From positions 1-64,000 of the forward strand of contig RWJK01000793.1 of the NCBI GenBank assembly GCA_004335835.1: a stretch of DNA of 64,000 nt, read 5' to 3'. The translations under genes were made by a program, and so were the position numbers. Source of the DNA: Scenedesmus sp. ARA3. Lineage: Eukaryota > Chlorophyta > Chlorophyceae > Sphaeropleales > Scenedesmaceae. Position 1 is the first letter of the stretch; every line of letters begins with the position of its first letter. The notes below the pieces were generated by a model. It was not told the origin of the DNA. It ran no database searches and saw only the letters and a list, made by a program, of their open reading frames with translations. Positions 1-11,634 of this stretch are shown here, in pieces.

Positions 1-135
1 GTCATGTGTGCACAGCGCTGCCGGCCCGGCGATGCCACTACCTGCAAGCTGGCATGCAGAGGCAACACACACATATCACCATGTACCGCGCATGTCCTCT
101 ATAGGCATGCCAGCTGTCAGGCCAGCCCTGTAACA

Positions 136-1674
136 TTATGCATGCTCACCAAAGCACATCTCATCTGGGTCTGTTGCCTCCCCCTCCTCTTCCTCCTGCT
201 CCTCGCTCAGCTCATCTTCTGCTCCGCTGCTCTGCTGCTCCTCGTCCTCCTCGCTGTCGTGCTGCCCTGCTGGCTCGTTGCTGGCCTCCTCCTCCTCCTC
301 CGGATCGCTGCACTCAAGCACCAGGTCGTCATCATCTGCGGTGCAAGGCAAAGCGCAGCATTCAGCCAAGCAGCAAGTCAGCACAATTCAGGGGTCAGCA
401 CTAACTGCTCCCCCGCAAAAAGAAAACCAGCCGCCAGGGCAGCAGCGCATCCGTGCAGCCAGTGCGCTACAGCAGCTACACCGCATACAGCCACACTGCA
501 ATGCGCTCCCATGCAGGGCACCATGCGCTGTTGTATCAGTAGACAGCAACATGCATGCACGCAGTGCCTTGCCAAGGAATGCAGTTGCAGCTCATACTAC
601 ACGTGGCTGTTCAACAACTGCATTGTGCATCCATCACCAATGCCACCCCACACCTGCTCCTTCTGCATCCGCCTTGCGCTGTCCCTCGCGCAGCTTGTCC
701 AGGAACTCTTTCAGGCGCGGTGCCTTCTCCACCTTGTACAGAGCCTCGAGGACAGCGATGAGCATCCTCTTTGTAAAACCGCAGTGGGCAATGCGCATGT
801 ATGGCTTGCTGCTGGCAGCCAGGTCAATGTACAGGCCAAGTTCACCGCGAGGCAGCAGGCGGAACTTTCTGCTGACAGATGTGACCAGCCTGAGCCTGAG
901 CTGCGCGTCGTCGTTGGAGTTGCGGTCCGCGCGTGGTTTGTTTGTGCGCTTTTTGCCAGCAGCCTGCACATCACGCCAGAACACACACCCAGCAGCAGCA
1001 TAAGCGGGAGCCACACAAGGGCTGCAGACAACAACATTGCATGTGCTTGTAACACGCCACAGCACAGGAATAAGCACAGCCAGTGCGCAAAACAGGCTGC
1101 CGCCACAGCCAAAGCACAGCGCACAATGCTGCACATGCCCCTTCTTGCTGGTTGTGCATAAGCCTCGCCGCACCTCGCCGCTGCCGTTTCTGTCCACCTC
1201 TATCACCAACTCCTCAGCCTCCGCGCGCCTCAGCACCTGCAGCGCTCAAGCATCACAGCGCACCAAAAGCAATGCAGCAGGCAGTCACAATAGCTGTCAG
1301 TGATGGAGGGGTGTGGACAGCATTGGGGCAGCAGCTCCTCAATCTTAGCAGGTGATGACTACCCAAGAGGTACCAGTGACAAGCGTGCAAGAAAGTCCTG
1401 AAGACATGCTAGCTGTTCATTATGCTGCCTCTAAAAAGTCGCAACGTGCTGCTGCTGCTGCTGCTGCTGCTGCTGCAAGAGCAGCAGCGTGCTGCTACCA
1501 GCATCTGCAGCTGCAGCTGCAGCTGGGAGTGGTTGGCCGCCAGCTGCATGACCCCAGCACATGTTTGACTGTTAGTGCAGCTCAAGAGCCCACCTTATCT
1601 TTCTGTTGCTTGCTGCTGTTCTTCTTCTTCTTGACCCCGTTCTTGGCTTTTGCACCTCTCGTGGCAGGAGCCAT
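136..1674 (-). CDS. Orphan nuclear-type protein, basic N-terminus and acidic C-terminus (217 aa)
   Basis: Four-exon model: 1674-1594, 1236-1174, 963-654 and 335-136. All junctions agree in phase and the sum is 218 codons including the TAA stop. The N-terminus is strongly basic (KKKK at residues 15-18, further Lys clusters), like a nuclear or nucleolar signal. A middle segment (about residues 60-150) mixes Arg/Lys-rich and hydrophobic stretches and looks like a small folded domain. The last 66 residues are dominated by Glu/Asp runs, as in histone- or ribosome-assembly chaperones. I do not recognise the family. The start is the first ATG of exon 1, followed directly by the Lys-rich peptide. A chaperone-like nuclear role is inference from composition only. 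Exon 2 could end a few codons later. Confidence 0.6.
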
Positions 1675-2756
1675 ATCACACACCAGTTAAATCTAAGACC
1701 AAGACGATGCTGATAGGAGATTGTGGCTGAGCATCATCGCGTTATGAGCCGCGAATTGACAACACGCATATTGAATTGCTGTGTCGCGCCCAGCTCAGGT
1801 TTAGTTGAACGCCAGGGGCAAAGCGCCTGATTTAGGTTGAATTTATGAAAGCGAAATAGTTATTCTTTTCCGATACTACTCTCTAGTAGGCCTGACGTGT
1901 CCTGCTTGCACCAATGGCACACCAGTAGCTGCTGTGCATGTGCATGGCCAGGCCAGGGCAGAGGAAGCTGCATTTGCAGGGCTCAGCTGATGTATGCCGT
2001 CTTAATTAATAATGATGTCAATGTTTACATTAATAATTTGAGTTCTAGCCTCGATCAATGGTGCCTTGCTAGCAAGGAACATCAGCAGTGGCCTGCCAGT
2101 GCACTGCCGGGCAATACACACAACACTGCAGCAGTCATTGGCCACAAATACAACGCAAAAGAGATACTCTAGGTTCGTGGGTACTCATAATTATGTCATG
2201 GTACCGTGACCGCTACAGTCATGGTAACATGACAACCGGTGTCATGTGTTACCATGTGCCTTAGCTGTGACAAGTGTGATGACAGTGACAGCGCGATCCA
2301 CCGTGAGCACGCGGGAGAGGCTAGCTGTATGTAACGCAATCAGCGCATGTGTTTGTATGTCCATTGAACACCTCACCACAGCTGGCAATTGGCTGTTCAG
2401 AGCTGAGTCGGTTGAGCTATAACTACCCATCGACACAGCTTGGGCCATCGCACGGACCTTCTGCCAGGTGAGACATATATTTTAGTAACTCAAGCCAGTT
2501 TTACGGCCCCAGATGCCGGCTTGGCTGGGCACAGCTCCTCGCTGCCGGTCTTCCGCTGCCTGTAGTGCCGTTGAGCTCCAAACTGCAGTGCCACGGCAGA
2601 GCACAGCAGCAGTTTCTCGTGGTTCTGAAATGCAACCAAATCCCTCGCACTTTCAGGGCTGGGATGCCAGCAGCAGCTGGCAAGAGCAACTGCACAGGCA
2701 GCAGCTGGGGCCAGTCTGTGTAACCACACCTTGCTGTTACTGCTGCTGCAGGGAAT
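1675..2756. other. Divergent intergenic region, orphan gene / CBM1 gene
   Basis: About 1.1 kb separates the outward-facing starts at 1674 (-) and 2757 (+), so it should hold both promoters. It contains an AT-richer stretch around 1990-2040 and a near-perfect hairpin at 2220-2256. A CTG-rich run ending in CAG at about 2737-2750, just before the CBM1 start, looks like the 3' end of a 5'-UTR intron. No coding sequence is supported. Confidence 0.5.
2220..2256. repeat. Inverted repeat (hairpin)
   Basis: The left arm CATGGTAACATGACA (2220-2234) pairs with TGTCATGTGTTACCATG (2240-2256), with a 2-nt bulge and a 5-nt loop ACCGG. Related CATGGTAC/GTAC words lie just upstream (about 2197-2205). It may be an operator-like site, a foldback relic or chance. 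Confidence 0.6.
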
Positions 2757-3883
2757 ATGGCTCGCCTGGCGTGTGCACTGCTGCTGCTAGCTCTGGCGTC
2801 TGCTGCTTCAGCAGCAGAGGTCACCGAGATCAAGGCCTGGGCGCAGTGTGGTGGCACCAGCTGCACTGGCGGTGGCTGCCCTGATGGCCCCTGGGAAAGC
2901 TCGCAGTGTGCTGAGGGCTTCAAGTGCCTGCGCATGACAGCATTCTTCTGGTGGGTGCAGGGACGGCAGCAGCAGCAGCAGCAGCAGCACCACCAGTATC
3001 CAGCGGCTGCAAGCTGCTACATCAAGTGCTGGCAGGCAGCATGCCTGCGATGCATGAAAAGTTTTGCAAACAGCAACAATGAGTTGGTGCAGCAACTGCG
3101 AAGGTGGTGCATGCCAGCGTCAGCTTTGCCGAGCTGCCGCTGACCAATCCACACTCCACAGTCACTGGGACGTTCCCAGGTGGCCTTACTAAAAGGCTAC
3201 AAGCAGCGACCTGCAGCAAACACAGCACCTAGCTCAACTCAAAGCATCATCCATCACCACTACATGCATCTCTCTGCGTCGTCTCGTGTGATGTTACTAA
3301 CCCTCTTAACCATTGCGCCCCATTCTCACATCCATCCACTCACAGGCAGTGCAAGCCCATCGCCAGCCTGTTCAGCCAGTGCGGCGGCAATGGCGGCGCC
3401 TGCAAGGGCGGCTCCCTCTGCGGAGACAAGGCCTGGGCAGCATGCCCCGGCGGCTCCACCTGCCTGCGCCAGTCCCCATTCTACTGGCAGTGCGTGGCTG
3501 ACGGCGAAATCGAAAACTACAAGAACAGCTTCAGGGTGCAATCCTTCAATGCAGCTGATGCAGCCAAGCCCAAGGCAGCAGCCGCCGCTACTAATGCTGC
3601 TGCCGCTGCCAAGAAGCCGCAGCCGGCAGCAGCCGGCAAGCCTGCAAATGCCCACCCTGCTGCACCTACCAAGGTCATTGCCGGGCCCGGTGCAGTGCAG
3701 CCCGCCAAGCCAGCAGCAGCAGCAGCAGAAAAGCCAGTCCAGGCTCCTCAGGCGGCACCTGGCAAGGCTGGCACTGTGGCTGGGCCTGTGCTGCCGGGTG
3801 CTGTTGCGCCCCCGCAGGTCACCAGGGCTGCGCCCAGGCCGCTGTGGCCCTGGAGCAGGGCTGCCGGCAACAACAAGCCCTGA
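2757..3883 (+). CDS. Secreted protein with two CBM1-like cellulose-binding modules (243 aa)
   Basis: Two exons, 2757-2950 and 3346-3883. The donor splits the Trp codon of a WQC motif and the join restores it. Residues 1-19 form a signal peptide: MARL, then a Leu/Ala core, then Ala-Ser-Ala. Two Cys-rich repeats follow. The first is at about residues 27-67 (AQCGG, later FKCLR, then FWQC). The second is at about 71-115 (SQCGG, later STCLRQ, then YWQC). QCGG opening and YWQC closing are the hallmarks of fungal-type CBM1 modules, which bind crystalline cellulose through aromatic residues. The remaining half is Ala/Pro/Lys-rich, linker-like, with no catalytic domain, so the product is probably a wall or matrix binding protein. 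CBM1 is mainly fungal but is reported in some algae. Function in the algal wall is inference. Confidence 0.8.
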
Positions 3884-4682
3884 ATGTGTACTTGAGCAGT
3901 GTGGTGGTGGACTGCACCTGTGATGATGATGCTGGTAACGCAGATATGATGAGGATGTTCAACATCAAGTTGAAGGTGATATCACCCTTTCAAAAGTCCT
4001 TGACATAGGGTGGATTAGAGAGCGATGAACTGGGATGTGAATGTCATACCTAGGCATGAATGCTTTATGCCTTGGTTATGCCTAGTGGTACAGCTGCTTG
4101 CCTCGGCAGCTGGCGTGCTGAGCTGCCAGTGCAGTGCAATTGAAAACGTTGGGTTGTCGACAGGTCGTGAGTTGCTGTGGACTGCTGCATTGATTTCACT
4201 GCAGTCTGTTGCGCCGTTGCCCTAGTGTACTGATGTTGCCTTGTAAGACAGGTTGGCTGCCAGCAGACCATGTAACTGCTCGTTTGGCCGCAAAGCAGAG
4301 CTGGATTGCTTGCCCAGGAGAGACGTGCCACCAGTGGTGTTGTCAGTCCTTTTTGGCTCAACATTTCACCAATCGAGCCGCAGCAATGCAACCCTCAGGG
4401 CGAAAGGGACCAAGCTTGATACGGGGTTACCACTGACTGCAGCTGGCACCAACAGGTTCTGTGCAGCGCTGAAGCTGATGCAGAGACAACGAATACCAGC
4501 ATGCTGCGCAGCTGCGTAATGGCACGCAACACATCACCACAAAAAGCGACCTCTTGCTGTTGACAGCCTCGCAAACACTCTCGTCCACAAGCACTCAATC
4601 CAAGCAGAACACCGTCAAGCAACACTCAACACAGTGTGATCTGCTACTCTCCCATCCAGCAACACACACACCGCTACATAAT
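3884..4682. other. Convergent intergenic region
   Basis: Lies between the 3' ends of the CBM1 gene (+) and the mTERF gene (-). Short ORFs occur on both strands but none has splice sites, composition or motifs that support it. It presumably holds both 3' UTRs. Confidence 0.5.
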
Positions 4683-7600
4683 CTACAAGCTCTCAAACCC
4701 AGCAGTGGCTGCAGCAGGCTGCCACAGCTGCTGACCCTGCGGTACTGCGGACTGCTGCTGCTGCTGCTGCTGCGGGATGGCCTTCCGCCTGATGTACCTT
4801 GCAGCATTGCCGTTGCTGCCGTTGCTAATGTTCACCATGCGCTGCTGCCGCTCCTGCGGCTGCACGAAGCGATCCTGGTCTGCGGCGCCGTCATGCTGCA
4901 TGCTACTGCTGTAGTGCTCTAAATGCTGCTGCTGAGTACCTGACAGAGCTGGTACCTCAGCAGCTGCTGCAGCTGCCGCAACTGCTGCCTGTGTATGTTG
5001 CTGGATCAGGCTACTGTCGCTGCTGCTGCCTGAGCTGTCTTTAGCCCCCGCCTCAGCTGCTGCAGCAGAACTAGGTGCTTCTAATCTATCAGGCAGCAGC
5101 AGCAGCTGCTGCTGCTCCTCAAAATGGCTGTGCAAACCAACCAGCTGCTGCTGGTGGTGCTGGTGCTGCTGCTGTACACTCTGCTGATGTGCCTGCTCAA
5201 AGACACGCTGCTGCTGCTGCTGCTGCTGCTGAACAGGCTGCACGTACCTGCCCCAGAGGTACCCTCCACCAGCAGGCAACTGCTGCTGCAGCTGCTGCTG
5301 CTGCAGCTGCGGCATCGGCTGCATGTGTTCACCCGACCCCAGCCCAAGCTGCTGCTGCTGCAGCTGCTGGTGCTGTTGTAGTTGCAGCCGCTGCCGCTGC
5401 AGGTGCTGCTGTTGCCGCTGCTGCTGCTGCCACTGCAGCGCCCGCTGCTGCAGCACCAGCGCTCGGTGCTGCTGCAACTGCAGCTGCCGCTGCCTGTGCC
5501 TGTGCTGCATGTGCCGTAGGTGCTGGTGCACCAGCTGCTGATACTGCAGCTGCACCTGCTGCTGCTCCTGCGGGCCTGGATGCAGCAGCGGCCCTGCCGC
5601 CTGCTTCATCTGCAGCTGCCAGTGCTGCCGCGCCTGCTGCCCTTGCTGCTGCCGCCCCTGCGGCTGCCCCTGCTGCTGCTGTTGCTGCTGCGCCTGCCAT
5701 TGCTGCTGCTGCTGCCGCACACGCTGCGCCTTAAGCTCCCACCAGCTGCTCCAGCCAGCAAACTGCTGTTCGAATGCATCACCTGGCAGCAGCAGCGCAT
5801 CTAACAATGTGATGCTACCTGCCTGCTGTGTGGCCACTAGAAACTCGAGCCGCTCAAACCTGCTGTAGTTCACAGCAAAACCTTCCTCGGCTTGTGGCGG
5901 CCGCAGCGCCTGCCACTGCTGCTGCCAGGAAGGAACCAGCTGCAATGCTGCCTGCAGCCGCGCGCCGCGCACCAGCAGCTTGGCTGCGGGTGCCAGCAGC
6001 AGCCGGCCGTTATGCGCTGCCATGCCGAAGACGAAGCCCTCGCTGCGCTGCAGCAGCAGCGGCAGCAGCTGGTAGCAGATGCGCACATGCTCCAGGTTTC
6101 GGCGCAGCAGCTGCGGCGTTTTGTACACAACCACGCGCCCGATGATGTGTGCATCCTTGTGCATGATTGCCATGAGCACCTTTAGCTTGTTGTTCATGAT
6201 GCGAGGCGACATGAACAGCGCACTGGGGTATGCTGCAACCAGCCGCTGCATGCACACAGGCTTGAGCCGCAATATGCTGCGCAGCGCATCCGCGCGCTTC
6301 TGAATGCTTGGAGCTGAGTCGCTCAGAAGCTCCGGCGCCTGAGCAACCATGGCAAGCGCGTGTACTGGCGTGACAGCAAACCAGCTGCACAGGCCCTGCA
6401 GCCTCCGCAGCAGCCCTGGCAGCGGCCGCGCCAGCAGCGCCGGCGCGTTACACGCCGCAGCAACCACGCGTGACGCGCTGCTCAGCTGCAGCGCATCAGC
6501 GAGCTGCTGCGCGGCCTGCAGGATGGCCGCAGCCGGCCGCAGCAGCAGCTGCAGCGGCCAGCGGCTGCACATGAAGGCTGCTGCTGCAGCGCTTACGCCG
6601 AGGGTGTCTGCCAGCTGCTGCACGTGTGCATGTACATCAGCAGGCTGCAGCACAAGCAGCTGCGGATGCTGGTCCAGCAGGCGCTGTGCATCTGCTGATG
6701 GTAGCTGCAGTGCGCTGCAGAAGGCTGCTAGCTGCGCGGGTGTGCAGGCGCGGGCTGCAGGTTTGCAGGACGGCAAGCAAGCAGATAGGTTTGCACGTCA
6801 GATAGGATTGCGCGCAGGGCTACGATAAGGATCAAAACAGGGTAGGTGCAGCGGCTCTTGCTGATACTTTCTGCAGTGCCATGATTGGCCTGTGGATGCT
6901 GCAACACCCAGCCTGTCCTGTCGTGACTGCCGGCAGGGGGATGCAGAAGAACCTGGCACAATGGCATCGATTGCTAGCTGCAAATGCTTCGCTGCTGCTG
7001 AACACGTGTATACTACACAGCGCTTAGCCAGGCGTATGCTACCAGCTGCAGAACACACACAGCAAGCTGCCTGCCTCGTGCGCAAGAGGCATTCAACACA
7101 GATGCACATGTACAACCAGCTGCTGCTGTTGCTATGCGCTTCAGCCAGCCAACAGCAGCAGATGTGTTGTGCCCAGCCCTTGCTCACCTCCTGCTACTGC
7201 AGGCCCCTCTAACGGCCGCACCAGCTGCAGCCCAGAAGGCGATCTGCTGCTGCTGCTGCCGCCTGCTGGCGACCGTAGCAGCTGTGCGCCGTGTTGCTGC
7301 TGCTGCTGCTGCACATGCGTGCCTTCGTCTGCTGCTACATGTTGGCTGCAGCCATTGCTACTGGAGCTTGGGCCTATGCTGGCTAAGCTAACTACTGCAG
7401 AGCTGATGGCGTGGTGCTGACTGTCACTGCTACTGTACAATTGGCCAGCACTGCTGGTGATGCTACCTGAAGTCGATGCTCTGCTATTGCTCCTCAGCCG
7501 CTCCAAGTGCTGCTGCACCTCTTGCTGCTGCTGCTGCTGCTGCTGCTGGCCATTTACCTGCCTATGGAGCAGCGGCAGCGGCAGCTGCTGCAAGTCTTGC

Positions 7601-7877
7601 TGCTGCAACTGCACTGCCTCAGCACAGCCGCTGCTGCGCTGCAGGCCTGGCCAGCCATTGTGCAGCTGCACGCCGTTACGGCTTGCAGCAGCCTCCAACG
7701 GCTGCAGCACATGGCCTGCAGGCTGCTGCTGCTGCTGCTCATCTAGGTGCTGCAACTGCTGCGGCGCTGCTGTGCTGCTGCAGGGCTGCCTGTTGCCTGC
7801 AGTGCTTACGAGCTCCTGGACAGAAGCTAGCTCGCCTGCCAATGCAACCTCTCCAGCTGCTGCTGCTTTGTGGACAC
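4683..7877 (-). CDS. mTERF-family organelle nucleic-acid-binding protein with poly-Gln C-terminus (5' end unresolved)
   Basis: Two exons are secure, 7877-7188 and 6754-4683, joined in phase by a GTGAGC donor and a CAG acceptor; together they encode at least 919 residues. The first is Gln/Ser-rich low complexity. The second opens with about 340 residues of repeated helical pairs carrying the mTERF signature of Pro-x-Leu-Leu ends (HPQLLVL, APELLS, YPSALFMSP, TPQLLRR). This fold binds organellar DNA or RNA to control transcription, splicing or ribosome assembly. From about 5730 down to the stop the protein is almost only Gln with Leu/His/Arg, encoded by CAG/CTG triplets. The exon 7877-7188 needs one upstream nucleotide. 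A candidate leader exon lies in 7990-8200, but I could not find a start in the right phase, so organelle targeting is inferred from family. Confidence 0.7.
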
Positions 7878-9437
7878 CTGCAAAGTAGCACGTACAATAC
7901 GTTTGATATGCTCCACTCCAATGAGACCTGTCATGTGCACAGACAACCAGCTTGCAAGCTGATGTGGAGCCCACAGCTTTGCTGCTGCTGGGGAGTGTCT
8001 CACCTGGCCGAACGACCAAACGCGCCTGCCTGCTTGGTGCTGGACGATCGTAATGAACCTGAACATAACAAACAGAGTCACAGGCTGATCCTGCTTGTCG
8101 CTGAGAGCTAAGACGGGGCCTTGCAGCGAGTGCACACCTTGCTCCTGCTTAAGCGAGGGCAGCTACAATGTCCTGCCTGAAAAGCCATGAAGTACTGACT
8201 GCAGCATGTGATTCTGCTCAATCTTTCGAATACTGCATGGTGTTCATCGGGACCTCTGTGCTTCTGTGCTGTTGTCCATCGCTAGACAGCGCGACACCAC
8301 AAACAACTATTTCACCTGAAGTTCAAGGCATTGAAAGTGAATTGTGCTAGTTCGAACGCACAGGTAGCAGTGGATCTGTAAATGGTTTAGGGCCTGGTTG
8401 GGGTCTCGCTGTCCGCGCCTCTCGCAGTTGTATAGTTGCTCCTGCATCACACGCAAGTCCAAAACACTGTTCTTGGTAATCTTGTCGTGGCCGAGCCTGT
8501 CGGGTCAGGATACCCAGCTGCTGGCTGCAAGCTGGTGCCTACTGGGCGAAACTGCTGCCTTGGGCTTGTGATGTGGTCAAGGGTGCAGCGTTGCAGAGAA
8601 CACACACATCCCTACAATTTAAAACACTTCAGCTGGCGTGCTGCTGGTCAGTCTTACAGACACTTGCAAGACAGCTGTGCCGTTCAACCTGGCAGCGGGC
8701 ACGTGTGCAGCCGGTGCTGTTGCATGAGGACCATGGGGACCAGCCAACCCGCCTCCGTTGCGAACCATAGTTACCAGGGGCTATGTACTGCCTCTAACGT
8801 ACTGGCAGAGACCAACCGCAACAGGTGCACACTGTCTCAAACAGCAAGGCGGCACCACATGCCACATCTGCCACTGCGTCCATAGTTGGCGCGTGCTGCG
8901 CTACATGCATTGGACAAGCCATGTCCCCCGCAATGCAGTGCTACGGGATCTGAAACAAACTGAAAGCGGTGGCTGCTGATGCTGAGCGTGAGAGCAGTTG
9001 GTGCAAGTTTACTGTACAAACCAACGGCCGCAGTAAGCAGAGCCTCAAGGCTGCCCTGATACCTCGAGGTATGAGCTCATGCTATCGCTGATAAACAGAC
9101 TGCCATACGCTGCATACGCCACACACCAGCTTCCTAGCTCAGGCTCATCAGCCCTGACAGTACCGGCTCCGCTGCATTGCCACTGCTGTAACTATGCTGC
9201 TGCATCCGTGCCGTTATGCTAGTCAAACCTCCTGCTGCTGCTGTTAGGACTGCCGCTGCTGCTGACTGAGATGTACAACAAGTGCTGAGCCTGCATGCTG
9301 CCGCTGCGCAACCAACCACACACCCGCCTGCATACTCCAAACTCACATAATCACGTGACACACCAGCTGATGTTACCATCGGGTGAAAGATTACTGCTGC
9401 TGAGTTCATGCTGCTGCTGCTGCTGCAGTCCTCAAAA
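7878..9437. other. Upstream part of mTERF gene plus intergenic region
   Basis: The mTERF first exon and promoter should lie here. A strong donor-like GTGAGA follows an open segment on the minus strand near 8000, but its phase (0) does not fit the next exon. From 8200 to 9437 I see no supportable gene. The 3' UTR of the next minus-strand gene ends in its right part. Confidence 0.4.
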
Positions 9438-11544
9438 TCATGCCCTGCTCTTGCGCTTGCCCCCCAGCAGCACACCCAGCACGATGGTTGTCACTGCTAG
9501 CGCAATTCCACCCACTGCCATGAGCTGCGTGTTGGGCCCAGACTTGCCTGTCAGCGCAGCCTGCGCAGCAGCAGGCAGCAAGGCAGCAAGGCAGCAAGCA
9601 CAGCGCAGCAAGACGGTCAGTTAGCTTGGAAGAAATGCATTTTGCTGTTGTTCAAGTGAGCATGGCAGTGCGCAGCTACAAGGGATCATTTGCGCTGATG
9701 TCGCATCAGTTCAATGCAGCGCTACAGCAGGTACAGAGGACACAAACTGACTACCTATCATAAGCCCTGCATACATGCCTGCTCTACACATGCCTGGCCT
9801 ACGCGCTTGCATGCACAGAACACACACCCCTCCCCGCCTCCCGCATGACAGTACAGCAAGCACACCCATTGACACAGCAGCAGCAGCAGCAGCAGCAGCA
9901 AGCAGTCGCTCTCCCGGCAAGTCAGCAAGACAGCAGCAACCTCCGCCACCCTGAAGCATCAACCGCACACGCAGCCAGGTGTAGCCGAATTTCTTGCAAT
10001 GCAAGATGCGTGCTGGCGACCTTGACAACACAGTGTACACACAGGCATGCAGGACACACTCGCAGCCATGCCACAAGCACACGCCCCCCTGGCACACCTG
10101 CGCCCCCTCAAACCAACTGCAGCTGCCACATGACCAACTTGAACTCCAAGTGCGTGCCTGGTTACTGCCCTCGCCCTCTGCCGCGCCCTGCGCAGCGCCG
10201 TTGGCCTGCTGCGCTGCTGCAGCGAGGCTGCTGCTGGCGGCCTTGCCTGCTTCCTGCGCCTTGGCCACTGCTGCAGCAGCAGTCTCCTTGGCCTGCATGA
10301 ATGATAGTGCAAGGTGGTGCAGCAGGGCACTTGTGTGGGTGTAAGAAACCAACAGCCAATGCACCTCAGAGACATGCACCAAAAGAAGGGAAAGTATACA
10401 GTGCACTAGGCAGCTGCGCAGGGGCATACATCGAGGTGCTGCTGCAAGGCAGCTGCAGCGCATGACGTGTTGTCATGCCATGCAGGTGGGTACAAACGCA
10501 GCAACAGCACACCGCAGGTCTGCGCACCTTGCCCACTGCTGCTGCTGCCGCCTCGCCTGCCTTATGCCCTGCCTCAGCAATCGCTTCCTTTGTGTGCTGC
10601 GCCGCATGCGCCACTGCATCCTTGGCTGAGGCCGCTGCTGCTGCTACTGGCTGCTCCGATCCCGCTGCTGCTGCCGGCTGCTGCGCTGCTGTTGCTGCTG
10701 GCGGCGGCAACACTGCTGCTGCTGAGCCTGCCGTCAGCAGGCTGAACTGCAGCAGCTTGTTGCCATGCTTATCCACCTCATCACCATACTGCAGCTGCGA
10801 GCTGAAGCCCTCCTTCACAAACCTGCAGTAACAACAGCACAAGCGTTATAGCACGTATTCAAATGCGAGGGTCTCCACACCGTGGCGGCTTCTGGAAAGA
10901 GACAGCTCAGCTCAGCACGTGCTTCCGGCACAGTAAAGCCGACACACAGACGTCTCACGAAGCACCAGAAGCAGGCGGATAATGCTGCATGCACGAGCTG
11001 AACATCCAGCGCACAGCAGCGGCGCCACGACACTGCTGCTTCGCGAGCCAGCAGCCCGCCGCTGCTGCTGCCGCTTCCTTTGCTGCTGCTTCACCAAGGC
11101 AGGCAGTCATGCAACACCCGCAGGGCCACTGTGCACGTGCTGCTCGCGCCGCTACGGCATTGTTGCTTTGTGCTAGGCAGACGTTTTGACACTGCTGCTG
11201 CTGCTGCTGCTGCTATTGCTGCCGCAGAACCAAGGCAGCCAGAAAACCAAGTCCTCCTGCAGATCCTGCGTGGCGGCTGTGCACATGAAAACCAAACAGC
11301 TGTGCCGCGCTAGCTCTGGCTACTCTGTACTCTGCCGGCAGGTCCTGGACGACGGCTGTGCAGGTACCAGTAAAACCGCCGAATGCCAACAGCTGCCAAA
11401 TGACAACAGCTGCGGCCACTCACGCCTGCAGCCACGCCTTGTCGCTCTTGGTCGCCTGGCACACGACCAGCCGCGCTGTGGGGTCCGCGGGGGCCATGGC
11501 GCTGAACCACGCAATGATGTCCCCCAGGTGCTCACGGATGGGCT

Positions 11545-11634
<90 letters not shown>

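Noticed and set aside
4..1161. 385-codon plus-strand open frame
   Set aside because: It lies opposite the four-exon minus-strand gene, is Cys/Leu/Ala-rich and has no motif; an antisense shadow.
5075..5734. 219-codon Ala-rich open frame
   Set aside because: Antisense reading of the CAG/CTG triplets that encode the poly-Gln tail of the mTERF protein.
7990..8135. First exon of the mTERF gene ending in CAG/GTGAGA
   Set aside because: The donor is attractive but ends in phase 0 while the next exon needs one leading base, so the join would break the frame.
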